NCBI RefSeq assembly: GCF_002834225.1
Contig: NZ_NNSR01000056.1
Location: 1-64,000 of the forward strand
DNA length: 64,000 nucleotides
Direction: 5' to 3'
Source: Ruminococcus bromii
GTDB taxonomy: Bacteria > Bacillota > Clostridia > Oscillospirales > Acutalibacteraceae
The notes below the pieces were generated by a model. The model had not been told where the DNA came from. It made no database searches and saw nothing but the letters and a program-made list of their open reading frames with translations. A program made the translations under genes and the position numbers. The stretch's first letter is position 1; every line of letters starts with the position of its first letter. Positions 44,978 to 52,344 of the stretch are shown here, piece after piece.

Positions 44978-45072
44978 AGAAGAGAGATACCTGCGATAAG
45001 CGGATTCTCACTCTTTATGGTTAGGAAACAACCGCCGGAGCTTCGAAATTCGGGCGGTTATTTTCTTTTTTA
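44978..45072 (+). ncRNA. Small RNA 1, antitoxin-like
   Basis: A predicted RNA of about 95 bases from the promoter to an intrinsic terminator (aaccgcc at 45030, ggcggtt at 45053, T-rich tail). It is homologous to small RNA 2 (shared gatacctgcgataagcgg and aaccgcc...gggcggtta). Its matching toxin in this unit is decayed, so it is an orphan antitoxin or could act on the intact toxin messenger. Confidence 0.65.
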
Positions 45073-45105
45073 TTTAAATGTACATATATGTACGAAGAAA
45101 CAAAA

Positions 45106-45138
45106 TTACTTTTTGTTGCCAAATATTTGGTAATAAAG
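45106..45138 (-). pseudogene. 3' remnant of a type I toxin gene
   Basis: On the minus strand the last ten codons and stop of a toxin (ending YQIFGNKK) are recognisable beside the intact copy (YQVFGNKK). The sequence upstream is replaced by the hairpin and promoter of unit 2, so no start, ribosome site or promoter remains. Confidence 0.7.
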
Positions 45139-45140
45139 GA

Positions 45141-45192
45141 AATGTCAGGTACCCGAAAGGTACTTGACATTTTTCTTTATTTGGTTTAATAT
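45141..45192 (+). promoter_or_regulatory. Hairpin and promoter of small RNA 2
   Basis: aatgtcaggtacc/ggtacttgacatt hairpin (45141-45171) with TTGACA (45164-45169) in its 3' arm, 17-base spacer, TAATAT (45187-45192). Confidence 0.8.
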
Positions 45193-45198
45193 AATTAT

Positions 45199-45292
45199 AG
45201 AAAAGGAGATACCTGCGATAAGCGGGTTCTCCACTGTATTGGTTAGAAACTAACCGCCGTTGGGAGAATTTTGGGCGGTTAGTTTCTTTTTT
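45199..45292 (+). ncRNA. Small RNA 2, candidate antisense antitoxin
   Basis: A predicted RNA of about 95 bases ending in a 13-base perfect stem (gaaactaaccgcc at 45246-45258, complement at 45274-45286) and a T-run. It runs opposite to, and overlaps, the 3' untranslated part of the toxin messenger. This is the convergent, 3'-overlapping geometry of TxpA/RatA and BsrG/SR4 in B. subtilis. Confidence 0.75.
45201..45232 (-). terminator. Terminator of the toxin messenger
   Basis: On the minus strand ggagaacccgc...gcaggtatctcc forms a hairpin followed by TTTTC. The toxin messenger would therefore cover the whole small RNA 2 region in antisense. Confidence 0.6.
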
Positions 45293-45328
45293 ATTTAAGT
45301 GTACATATTGCTATGTACTAAAAAGAAG

Positions 45329-45415
45329 TCATTTTTTGTTACCGAAAACTTGGTAACAAAGAGCGATAACGCTGACGATTAAAGTGCCGAGTAAACATAC
45401 ATCGGAAATTGTCAT
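45329..45415 (-). CDS. Small hydrophobic type I toxin (holin-like family)
   Basis: 28 residues, below the usual gene-calling limit. It starts MTISDVCLL, has one membrane helix (about residues 6-24, rich in Ile, Val, Leu) and ends in the charged tail YQVFGNKK, the layout of putative holin-like toxins. GAGGAGGTGA lies 7 bases upstream but is locked in a perfect hairpin (45425-45440). It has its own promoter and an antisense RNA at the 3' end. Toxins of this type depolarise or perforate the membrane. Confidence 0.78.
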   Translation of the reverse strand: MTISDVCLLGTLIVSVIALCYQVFGNKK

Positions 45416-45476
45416 GGTTATCACCTCCTCTTGTGAGGAGAAACCGCCTACCGTTTAATGCAGGTATCACGGTTTT

Positions 45477-45505
45477 ATTCTAACAGTTTAATTCTTATTT
45501 GTCAA
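45477..45505 (-). promoter_or_regulatory. Promoter of the toxin gene
   Basis: TTGACA (45505-45500), 17 bases, TAGAAT (45482-45477) on the minus strand. The messenger would start near 45470 and run about 265 bases to the terminator near 45205. Confidence 0.75.
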
Positions 45506-45517
45506 TTTAATTTTCAG

Positions 45518-45549
45518 ACGGCAGTTCTTTACGGACTGCCGTTTTTTTG
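45518..45549 (+). terminator. Plus-strand terminator beside the toxin promoter
   Basis: acggcagt and actgccgt form a perfect hairpin followed by seven T residues. It would stop plus-strand readthrough from the toxin-antitoxin locus before the MoxR operon. Confidence 0.85.
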
Positions 45550-45617
45550 CATATATTCTGCATAACCTAAAAACATATCTTCACATCTGAAGTTGGTCTG
45601 TATTTTACGAAAAAGAC

Positions 45618-45646
45618 TTGCAATAAAAAAGCAAATCAAATATAAT
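45618..45646 (+). promoter_or_regulatory. Promoter of the MoxR-DUF58-transglutaminase operon
   Basis: TTGCAA (45618-45623), 17 bases, TATAAT (45641-45646), 76 bases before the MoxR ATG. Confidence 0.75.
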
Positions 45647-45721
45647 TTAAAGAGAGCGTTGTTCAGGCTCAATTATTGTATAAAAAATATAACAACAACT
45701 TTTAACACAAAGGGACAAATA

Positions 45722-46648
45722 ATGAATAAATTTCAACTTATAACCAATGAGGTAAAAAAGGTAATAAACGGTAAAGACAGGGCTGTTGTCACCACTCTGC
45801 TTGCGTTGCTCACAGGAGGAAACATTCTTATTGAGGATATTCCGGGTGTGGGCAAAACAACAATGGCGGTTGCGTTTTCAAAGGCGCTCGGTCTTGAATA
45901 CGGCAGAATACAGTTCACTCCCGACACTTTGCCGTCTGATATCACGGGCTTTGCGGTCTATAACAAGGATACAGGAAAATTCACTTTCAACAAAGGCGCT
46001 GTATTCTGTAATCTTTTTCTTGCAGACGAGTTAAACAGAACTTCAAGCAGAACACAGGCGGCTTTGCTTGAAGCAATGGAAGAACGGCAGGTTACTGTTG
46101 AGGGCAGCACTTTTAAGCTTGAAAAGCCTTTTTCTGTTATTGCAACACAAAACCCGACAGGAGCGTCGGGAACACAGCTTTTGCCTGATTCACAGATTGA
46201 CCGATTCACGGTAAGGCTTTCAATGGGATATCCCGACAGCGATGCGGAATGTAAAATGCTGCTTAACAGAAGCGGTAAAAATCCCCTTGACTCCGTAAAC
46301 TGCATTGTGTCCAAGAATGAATTTCTTGAAATGCAGTCGGAGGTTCAGAATGTTTTTGTCAGCGACGATATGGCAGGATATATTGTGTCACTCATTTCGG
46401 CAACAAGAAAGCATCCGCTGATTTCGAGAGGTGCAAGCCCCAGAGCAACTCTGTCGCTCAGCGATATGGCAAAGGCTGTTGCATTTGCCGAGGGCAGAGA
46501 TTACATTGTGCCGAGAGATGTTCAAAATATTTTTGTCTGCACCGTAAATCACAGGATAATTCTAAATGCAAAAGCCTCTGCATCAAAAAAGAACGGCGAA
46601 GAAATTCTGCACGAAATTCTCAGAAAAACTCCAAAGCCGAGGACTTGA
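45722..46648 (+). CDS. MoxR-family AAA+ ATPase
   Basis: 308 residues from MNKFQLITNEV; the 43 codons before it in the open frame cross the promoter and are not coding. Walker A EDIPGVGKTTM, Walker B FLADELNRTSSRTQ and sensor region VIATQNPTG are typical of MoxR ATPases, which act as chaperones in maturation of membrane or enzyme complexes. The DUF58 gene starts 2 bases after the stop. Confidence 0.95.
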   Translation: MNKFQLITNEVKKVINGKDRAVVTTLLALLTGGNILIEDIPGVGKTTMAVAFSKALGLEYGRIQFTPDTLPSDITGFAVYNKDTGKFTFNKGAVFCNLFLADELNRTSSRTQAALLEAMEERQVTVEGSTFKLEKPFSVIATQNPTGASGTQLLPDSQIDRFTVRLSMGYPDSDAECKMLLNRSGKNPLDSVNCIVSKNEFLEMQSEVQNVFVSDDMAGYIVSLISATRKHPLISRGASPRATLSLSDMAKAVAFAEGRDYIVPRDVQNIFVCTVNHRIILNAKASASKKNGEEILHEILRKTPKPRT

Positions 46649-46650
46649 AA

Positions 46651-47613
46651 ATGATAAGGAACATAATAATTTATCTTTGTCTGCTGACGGGAACATTTTT
46701 GTTCAGCATTTTTTATTATGCTTGGTTTTCGTGGTTTTTGTTCCTGACGGTTGTTTCAATTCCGATAATCTCGCTTTTGCTGAGTCTGCCTTTTATGATA
46801 CGGAGTGCTTGTTCGGGCATTGAAATTTTTGCAAAAAACAATGTTTATGTGAAAGACGATTTTTACATTGCAATATCAGGCAAGAAGAAGAAACCGCTCT
46901 TCTGCCCTATGCTCACGCTGAACATAAAATCCACCAACCTTACAACTAATCTTTGTAAGAACATAAAAATCAGATTTTCGGGTACATTTACAAAGCCGTT
47001 AATCAGACAATGCAGAAGTCTTACACAGCATTGCGGACAGCTTGACATTGTATGCAAAAACGGTAAAATTTACGATATGCTCGGTATATTTTTTCTTCCG
47101 ATTAGAATAAAAAAGCACAGCTTTGTTCGTGTTCTTCCAAAGTCGCAAAAGCCGGAAATCATCCCCGACAGCAGTAATTTCACGGTTACGGGGTACAAGC
47201 CTAAGCCTGTCGGCAACAGCGAAATTTATGAGCTTCGTGAATACCGTCACGGTGACAGTCTGCGCAATGTTCATTGGAAGCTTTCGTCAAAAAGTGACGA
47301 TTTGATTGTGAAAGAACCGAATGTTCCGATAATCAAGAACTGTCTTATAATGCCTTTTTTCGGAGATAATGCAGACGAAAATGATGTTGTTTTTGCAAAG
47401 CTGATGTATGTCTGCCGATATATGATTAAGAGCATAGGCATTTGCTTTGCCTGCGACAGGAACGGCAATCCTTTCGAGATAAGATGCGAAAGCGATCTAT
47501 TAAACTATTTTTCCGCACTCTATCTAAACACGGAAAGCAGCTTTGTTGCCGACACAAATGATTTTCAGCATTATAGTATATTTGCCGATCGTGAGGAGGT
47601 TGACTTGTTGTGA
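46651..47613 (+). CDS. DUF58-domain membrane protein
   Basis: 320 residues with two N-terminal membrane helices and the DUF58 signature YELREYRHGDSLRNVHWKLSSKSDDLIVKE near residue 203. The protein partners MoxR-type ATPases, and its VWA-like fold may bind a client. It follows MoxR closely and overlaps the next gene by 4 bases, so the three genes act as a unit. Confidence 0.92.
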   Translation: MIRNIIIYLCLLTGTFLFSIFYYAWFSWFLFLTVVSIPIISLLLSLPFMIRSACSGIEIFAKNNVYVKDDFYIAISGKKKKPLFCPMLTLNIKSTNLTTNLCKNIKIRFSGTFTKPLIRQCRSLTQHCGQLDIVCKNGKIYDMLGIFFLPIRIKKHSFVRVLPKSQKPEIIPDSSNFTVTGYKPKPVGNSEIYELREYRHGDSLRNVHWKLSSKSDDLIVKEPNVPIIKNCLIMPFFGDNADENDVVFAKLMYVCRYMIKSIGICFACDRNGNPFEIRCESDLLNYFSALYLNTESSFVADTNDFQHYSIFADREEVDLL

Positions 47614-49754
47614 AAAACAAAACAAGCTTTACGATTGACATTCTTCTCTGCGTAACATTGATTTCAAGCCTGTTTTACTGTCTTGTCACCTCTTTTGATA
47701 TAAAAACAGAATGGTACATCATAGTAGTTCCTACGGCAATTTTCTGCACAATTTACGGATTGCTTGCCTCCCTTGTCAAAAAGTCGGGTGTGCTGTTTAT
47801 CAGCGTAGCAATCACTATGATTGTTTTTGTATTCACTCTGCTGTTTTCACTTGAAAGCATACTTGAACAATTGAGTTATGTTATTACTCAGGTTTTAAAA
47901 CCGCTTTCGCAGTATCTTCCCGTACAGAACAAAATTATTTTGGGAGATACCCTCGGTACAAGCGCAACAGGACTTTTTGTGTTTATTTCGGCAATACTAA
48001 GTGCTGTTTTTACAATCAGCCTGATACGATACAAGCGCATTTTGATTCCGTCATTGCTGTCAATGGTACTGCTCGTCCCCTGCTTCATTCTTGTAAACAC
48101 TCTGCCGTCACTTGTTTGTCTTTTTATTGCAATTGCAAGTCTTATTGCCTTGTACATTTCAAAGAACACACGAAAATTCAGACCGTCACAGGGCGGTGTG
48201 ATTGCGGCAATTTCATTCGGAATAATGCTTGTTGTGATGACAATTCTGCTTGCGTTCAATCCGATTGAAAAATATGAGCGATTTGACTGGCAGGAAAACC
48301 TTTTGCAGAGCATTGAAAACGGCTTTAATATTGATGACGGACGAAAAACTTCCACAGAAAAAAACCTTAATGAAATCAAAGGTTCACTTGAAGAAAAAGA
48401 AAATCTCAACGATATTTCTCCGCTGACGCAGACGCATACACCTGTTATGACGGTCACTTCGGCAGTTGGCGGTAATATTTATCTCAAAGGCACAGCATAT
48501 GCCGACTACAGGGACAATATATGGAGTATCATTTCCGACAATGATGCCGCAAGATATCCGCAGGATTTCGTACCGTTTACGGCAACAATCGGAAACAATG
48601 CTTTAACCGATACAAGGGTTCATATGCTGAATGAAAGTAAGATTGCCTATGTTCCCTACTTTTTGGAAAGTCTACCCGACAATCTCAATTCGGTTGCCGA
48701 TGTGTGCGTAAAAAACGATACGGATAAAAACGAATTTTATTATTCGCACTATCCGTTTTATGCCGAGAACACATACAGATACAATAATTCAACCGAAGCG
48801 GAAAATTACAAAGCATTTGTGTATGATACCTATCTTGAGATTCCGAGAAAAACACAAATTGAATTGCGTAGAATTGCAGACCAAGAGGGCTTTCTCGACT
48901 CAGAGCTTACCGTTTCCGAAAAGATTGAAATGGTAAAAAATTATATTTCAAGCAGTAAACCCTATTCACTCAAAACTCCGAAAATGCCTTCGGGCAAAGA
49001 TTTTGCAGCTTGGTTTCTCAACGAGAGCGACACGGGATATTGCGTTCATTTTGCCACGGCAGGCACGCTTATGCTGAGAGCGGTCGGAATCCCTGCAAGA
49101 TATGTTACAGGCTACTACGCAACCGCATACGCAAATCAGACCGTTACCGTAACAACCGACAACGCTCACGCATGGGTTGAGTATTACAGCGATACGGCGG
49201 GTTGGATTCCGCTTGAATGTACACCGTCATCGTTTCAGCCGGCAAGGTATGTCGGCTCTCAAAGAGCAAGCGGCGGCAGTACGGACACAACTCAGCCAAC
49301 AACCGTTGAACCGACAACAGCACCGACTGCTCCGACAAACGGCACGGTTTCTCACAGCACAAAACCGAAAAATGACATTAAATCTTCATTTGAATTTAAC
49401 GGATTTACTATCGCTATGATGTCATTGGGAATTGTTGCCCTTGCTTTAATCGCAATTTTCTCAAGAAGAATTATCATTATCAAAAAGAGAAAACAAAGAT
49501 TTGAAACAGGAAGAAACAATAAACGGGCAATCTGCATTTATAAAGAACTTAAAAATCTCACGAAAATTTCGCATCTTCTGATTACAGATGAAGTGAAATC
49601 CGTGTACGAAAAGGCGAGATTCAGCAATCACACGATAAGCGATGATGAACTGAAAATTATTGAAAACGCTTACTATAATTCCATTGAAGAAATTTACAAT
49701 AATCTCCCTCGCATCAAAAAGCCGTATTACAAGTTTATAAAAGCGATAAAATAA
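47610..49754 (+). CDS. Transglutaminase-like membrane protein
   Basis: 714 residues from a GTG with GAGGAGG ten bases upstream. About five N-terminal membrane helices lead to a large outside region with a transglutaminase-type site: the nucleophile in DTGYCVHFATAGTLMLRAVGIPARYV, histidine in NAHAWVEYY and aspartate-region GWIPLECTPSS. A Thr/Pro-rich linker, another helix (about 611-628) and a basic DUF4129-like tail follow. It is the usual third member of MoxR-DUF58 operons, and its substrate is unknown. Confidence 0.92.
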   Translation: MKNKTSFTIDILLCVTLISSLFYCLVTSFDIKTEWYIIVVPTAIFCTIYGLLASLVKKSGVLFISVAITMIVFVFTLLFSLESILEQLSYVITQVLKPLSQYLPVQNKIILGDTLGTSATGLFVFISAILSAVFTISLIRYKRILIPSLLSMVLLVPCFILVNTLPSLVCLFIAIASLIALYISKNTRKFRPSQGGVIAAISFGIMLVVMTILLAFNPIEKYERFDWQENLLQSIENGFNIDDGRKTSTEKNLNEIKGSLEEKENLNDISPLTQTHTPVMTVTSAVGGNIYLKGTAYADYRDNIWSIISDNDAARYPQDFVPFTATIGNNALTDTRVHMLNESKIAYVPYFLESLPDNLNSVADVCVKNDTDKNEFYYSHYPFYAENTYRYNNSTEAENYKAFVYDTYLEIPRKTQIELRRIADQEGFLDSELTVSEKIEMVKNYISSSKPYSLKTPKMPSGKDFAAWFLNESDTGYCVHFATAGTLMLRAVGIPARYVTGYYATAYANQTVTVTTDNAHAWVEYYSDTAGWIPLECTPSSFQPARYVGSQRASGGSTDTTQPTTVEPTTAPTAPTNGTVSHSTKPKNDIKSSFEFNGFTIAMMSLGIVALALIAIFSRRIIIIKKRKQRFETGRNNKRAICIYKELKNLTKISHLLITDEVKSVYEKARFSNHTISDDELKIIENAYYNSIEEIYNNLPRIKKPYYKFIKAIK

Positions 49755-49759
49755 GAAAT

Positions 49760-49786
49760 GCTCCCGTACAATACGGGAGCGTTTTT
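49760..49786 (+). terminator. Terminator of the MoxR operon
   Basis: gctcccgt-acaat-acgggagc with GTTTTT after it, 6 bases past the stop codon. Confidence 0.92.
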
Positions 49787-49801
49787 CGTTCTTAATATCA
49801 C

Positions 49802-49835
49802 AACAAAAGGCTCTTGAAAACAACTCAAGAGCCTT
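49802..49835 (-). terminator. Terminator of the small membrane protein gene
   Basis: On the minus strand aaggctcttga and tcaagagcctt form a perfect stem with a 7-base loop and a TTTTGTTG tail. Confidence 0.85.
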
Positions 49836-49850
49836 AGATTTTGCTTTATA

Positions 49851-50033
49851 TTATTTAAAAAGATTCTTTTTATCATAATAATCCTTATCGACAAACTCGT
49901 CCTTTTCGTCAAGATTGCTGTCACTGCTCTTGAAAAGTCCCGAGCCAAAACGATAATCGTGATTTGCCTTTCTGCGAATTCCGTAAGCAAGAATTGCAAC
50001 ACACACCAAAATCCAGAAAACTAACCAAAACAT
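49851..50033 (-). CDS. Small membrane protein, unknown function
   Basis: 60 residues from the ATG with GAGGTG about seven bases upstream. One membrane helix (residues about 2-20, FWLVFWILVCVAILAYGI), then a basic RRK and an acidic tail (DEKDEFVDKDYYDKK). It has its own promoter and terminator, so it is a real monocistronic gene. I recognise no family. Confidence 0.7.
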   Translation of the reverse strand: MFWLVFWILVCVAILAYGIRRKANHDYRFGSGLFKSSDSNLDEKDEFVDKDYYDKKNLFK

Positions 50034-50082
50034 AAACAACACCTCTCAAAAGCAATACAATGTTAATCTTTTTGTTTAGCTG

Positions 50083-50111
50083 ATTATATCATTGCAATAT
50101 TATATTGTCAA
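50083..50111 (-). promoter_or_regulatory. Consensus promoter of the small membrane protein gene
   Basis: TTGACA (50111-50106), 17 bases, TATAAT (50088-50083): a perfect sigma-A promoter just after the preceding HTH gene. Confidence 0.85.
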
Positions 50112-50121
50112 TATATTTTTA

Positions 50122-50640
50122 TTAATATTCATTAATAAATGTAAGAACTTTTCTTACTGTTTCAACACTCAATTTATCAGTGTTGCCGTATTTGAGAAAA
50201 GAATTGACATTACCTGCATTAAGGTTCAATTCTTTATAAATGCGGTAGTTTGTAATACACTTTTGCTGTTTAACTTCACAGATTTTTTTATACATCAAAT
50301 TTTTAATTTTTGTTTCATTATTGTGTTTGTTTAATCTGTAAAGGTAGTTATCATAGATTGTTTTGTACTCGCTTAATTCTTTTTTGGAAACATATTTTTC
50401 AACATTATTGTCCGTAATTCCCGAAAGTTTTTCGCAACCGTCATTAAGATAGTCGTACTTTTTAAGAAGTTTATTCTTTAAATTTTTATCGGTAAACATC
50501 ATAAGATAAAGACATAAAGCATCTTTAAGACGAAAATTATTTTCGGCAAGTTTTGAAAACGAGTACAACGATGTTCCGCCCACTCCCGACAATTCCTGTA
50601 GTTGTGAAAGAAGATATCCTTTAAATGTCAACGCTCTCAT
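50122..50640 (-). CDS. HTH-domain protein, putative antitoxin partner
   Basis: 172 residues. The C-terminal 45 residues look like a helix-turn-helix (ITNYRIYKELNLNAGNVNSFLKYGN...SVETVRKVLTFI). The N-terminal part is alpha-helical with no known family. The ATG overlaps the nucleotidyltransferase stop by four bases (ATGA), so translation is coupled. It may silence or regulate the upstream enzyme, but direct evidence is lacking. Confidence 0.65.
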   Translation of the reverse strand: MRALTFKGYLLSQLQELSGVGGTSLYSFSKLAENNFRLKDALCLYLMMFTDKNLKNKLLKKYDYLNDGCEKLSGITDNNVEKYVSKKELSEYKTIYDNYLYRLNKHNNETKIKNLMYKKICEVKQQKCITNYRIYKELNLNAGNVNSFLKYGNTDKLSVETVRKVLTFINEY

Positions 50641-51152
50641 TTAAACCTCTCCTTGTAATCTTTATAATGTTCTAAAAGAATATTTTTATCAAAATCAGTC
50701 AACATTCCATAACAAACATCATCAACAAGTCTATCGAGCAAATCCCAATCTAAGGAATTGTAAACTAACTCATTTTCGATATCCTCTATATCTTTTCCTC
50801 GCATTGCACACAATTTTGACACTACCAAATCTTCAAGTGACAGAGTGTAAAAATTAACTTTCTTTGTTGGTATATTAACCTTTACAATTCGTTCAAGATA
50901 GTTTTCAGGAAAATTTATTCTATAAGCATTTACATTCATATTTATATTGTACAGTTCTAAAAGCTGTTTTATTTCATCACTTGCATCAATTGAATCAATA
51001 TCGTGTGTTGATCTGTAAATTTTCTTCATTAATACAAGAGCACTTCCGCCTGCAATAACACAGGTGTAGACATCATCAGAGGTATCAATCAACGCCATAT
51101 CTCTATCAACCTGTAAAAGTCTTTCAATAATTTCTTTTTCGTATAAATTCAT
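50637..51152 (-). CDS. DUF6036-like nucleotidyltransferase, putative toxin
   Basis: 171 residues with a nucleotidyltransferase core: GGS at 35-37 and D51-x-D53 in STHDIDSID, with a later LEDLVVSKLCAMRGKD motif. This resembles the DUF6036/AbiEii branch of minimal nucleotidyltransferases, some of which inactivate tRNA or proteins. It forms a two-gene, AT-rich operon with an HTH protein. The ATG has GAGGTG 6-7 bases upstream. Confidence 0.8.
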   Translation of the reverse strand: MNLYEKEIIERLLQVDRDMALIDTSDDVYTCVIAGGSALVLMKKIYRSTHDIDSIDASDEIKQLLELYNINMNVNAYRINFPENYLERIVKVNIPTKKVNFYTLSLEDLVVSKLCAMRGKDIEDIENELVYNSLDWDLLDRLVDDVCYGMLTDFDKNILLEHYKDYKERFK

Positions 51153-51204
51153 TGCTACACCTCTTTATATATTTTGTTTTCAATAATAGTATTATTCAAT
51201 TTCT

Positions 51205-51232
51205 ATTATATTTAAAAAAAATTTTTTGTCAA
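51205..51232 (-). promoter_or_regulatory. Promoter of the nucleotidyltransferase-HTH pair
   Basis: TTGACA (51232-51227), 16-base A/T-tract spacer, TATAAT (51210-51205) on the minus strand. Confidence 0.75.
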
Positions 51233-51247
51233 CAAAAAATTGTAATT

Positions 51248-51280
51248 TACCGACATAATTTTGCAAGTTAGGGTTCGGTA
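51248..51280 (+). promoter_or_regulatory. Possible operator upstream of the LytTR gene
   Basis: Inverted taccga (51248-51253) and tcggta (51275-51280), with gcaagttaggg between, precede the gene. A similar word (gcaacttactcccc) precedes the ABC transporter gene, so this could be an autoregulation site. Weak evidence. Confidence 0.3.
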
Positions 51281-51333
51281 CTGTTAATTTTCTTTTTGAT
51301 ATGGTAAAATGGTTGATGAACGGAGGGAATGCG

Positions 51334-51774
51334 ATGTTTAATGTTACAATCCGTCAGGTTGGGATTGAGGAACGGGAAGAAATTATAATTTGCTGTCATG
51401 AAATCAGCGACGAGGTTATGTCGCTTGCAAACAGCATTAAGGGGCAGAAAAGTTTTCTTCTTGCATCAAAAGACGGCGAGATGTTCAAGCTTGACACAAA
51501 GGAAATTTTCTACATAGAATCGGTTGACAACAAAACCTTTATATACTGCAAAAACAATGTTTATGAAACCAAACAAAAGCTGTATGAGCTTGAAGAAATT
51601 TTAAAAGGAACAAAATTTTTCAGATGTTCAAAGTCGATGATACTGAATATCGGTAAAATCCGTTCCGTGTCACCGTCTGTCAACAGCCGTTTTGAGGCAA
51701 AGCTTGCGAACGGTGAAACGGCAATTATTTCAAGGCAGTATGTGCCGACCTTGAAGAAAAAGCTTGGAATGTGA
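51334..51774 (+). CDS. LytTR-domain transcriptional regulator
   Basis: 146 residues from the ATG with GGAGGG eight bases upstream. The C-terminal LytTR DNA-binding domain is clear (KEIFYIESVDNKTFIYCKN, FFRCSKSMILNIGKI, ANGETAIISRQYVP). There is no receiver domain, so it is a one-component regulator. DUF3021 and ABC exporter genes follow, the usual arrangement of these small regulators. Confidence 0.93.
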   Translation: MFNVTIRQVGIEEREEIIICCHEISDEVMSLANSIKGQKSFLLASKDGEMFKLDTKEIFYIESVDNKTFIYCKNNVYETKQKLYELEEILKGTKFFRCSKSMILNIGKIRSVSPSVNSRFEAKLANGETAIISRQYVPTLKKKLGM

Positions 51775-51783
51775 GGTATTGTT

Positions 51784-52230
51784 ATGAATGATTCTTTAAA
51801 AGAAATTATAAAAGAAATCATAAAGGACTTTTTCATAATCACGGTTGCAATGCTTTTTGTTGTAAGCCTTGCAAATTCAATTGCGTTAATCGAATACTAT
51901 CCCCCCTATTTTCCGTGGGTTGTAATGGGAACAGGTGCGGTAACTTCAATTCCGACTCTGCTTTTTTACTTTAAAGAAGAACCCACCAAACTGCAGGCAC
52001 GCATACGAATTGTCATTCATTTCTGCCTTATTCAGGCAATTGTTATGACCGAGGGATTTTTGCTTGGTTGGTACAAGAATTTTCCTATGGCGCTTTTGGT
52101 TTTTGCAATGGTTACCGCCGTGTATCTGCTGACATTTCTTTTCAGCTACATTACACGGACAAGCACGGCAAAATCAATTAATGAATCGCTCAAAAGATTT
52201 AACGCTGACGAGGATTATCAGGACGAATAA
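51784..52230 (+). CDS. DUF3021-family membrane protein
   Basis: 148 residues with four membrane helices and a cytoplasmic tail. DUF3021 proteins are encoded next to LytTR regulators and probably control them from the membrane. The gene starts 9 bases after LytTR, with GAGG upstream. The topology and the SLANSIALIEYYPPYFPWVV stretch fit the family. Confidence 0.88.
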   Translation: MNDSLKEIIKEIIKDFFIITVAMLFVVSLANSIALIEYYPPYFPWVVMGTGAVTSIPTLLFYFKEEPTKLQARIRIVIHFCLIQAIVMTEGFLLGWYKNFPMALLVFAMVTAVYLLTFLFSYITRTSTAKSINESLKRFNADEDYQDE

Positions 52231-52344
52231 CTGCATTTTGACATACAAAATCGCAACTTACTCCCCTCTTTTTGCAACACAGCTAAAATTGCTTTTCTTT
52301 TGAATTGCAAGGTGCTACTATGTTGAAGAAGGAGGGGATTTTTA

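Larger units (their letters stand above)
44917..45138. repeat. Tandem repeat unit 1 of the type I toxin-antitoxin locus
   Basis: Contains the hairpin, promoter, RNA and terminator homologous to 45141-45360, but only the last codons of the toxin. Homology with unit 2 ends near 45138, exactly where unit 2 begins. Confidence 0.8.

Noticed and set aside
45061-45100. CRISPR-like direct repeats near 45 kb
   Set aside because: There are only two copies of about 220 bases, with promoters and terminators; no short regularly spaced repeats are present.
48000-49400. Splitting the transglutaminase gene into two products
   Set aside because: The frame is continuous from 47610 to 49754 with the usual domain order, so a single protein is expected.
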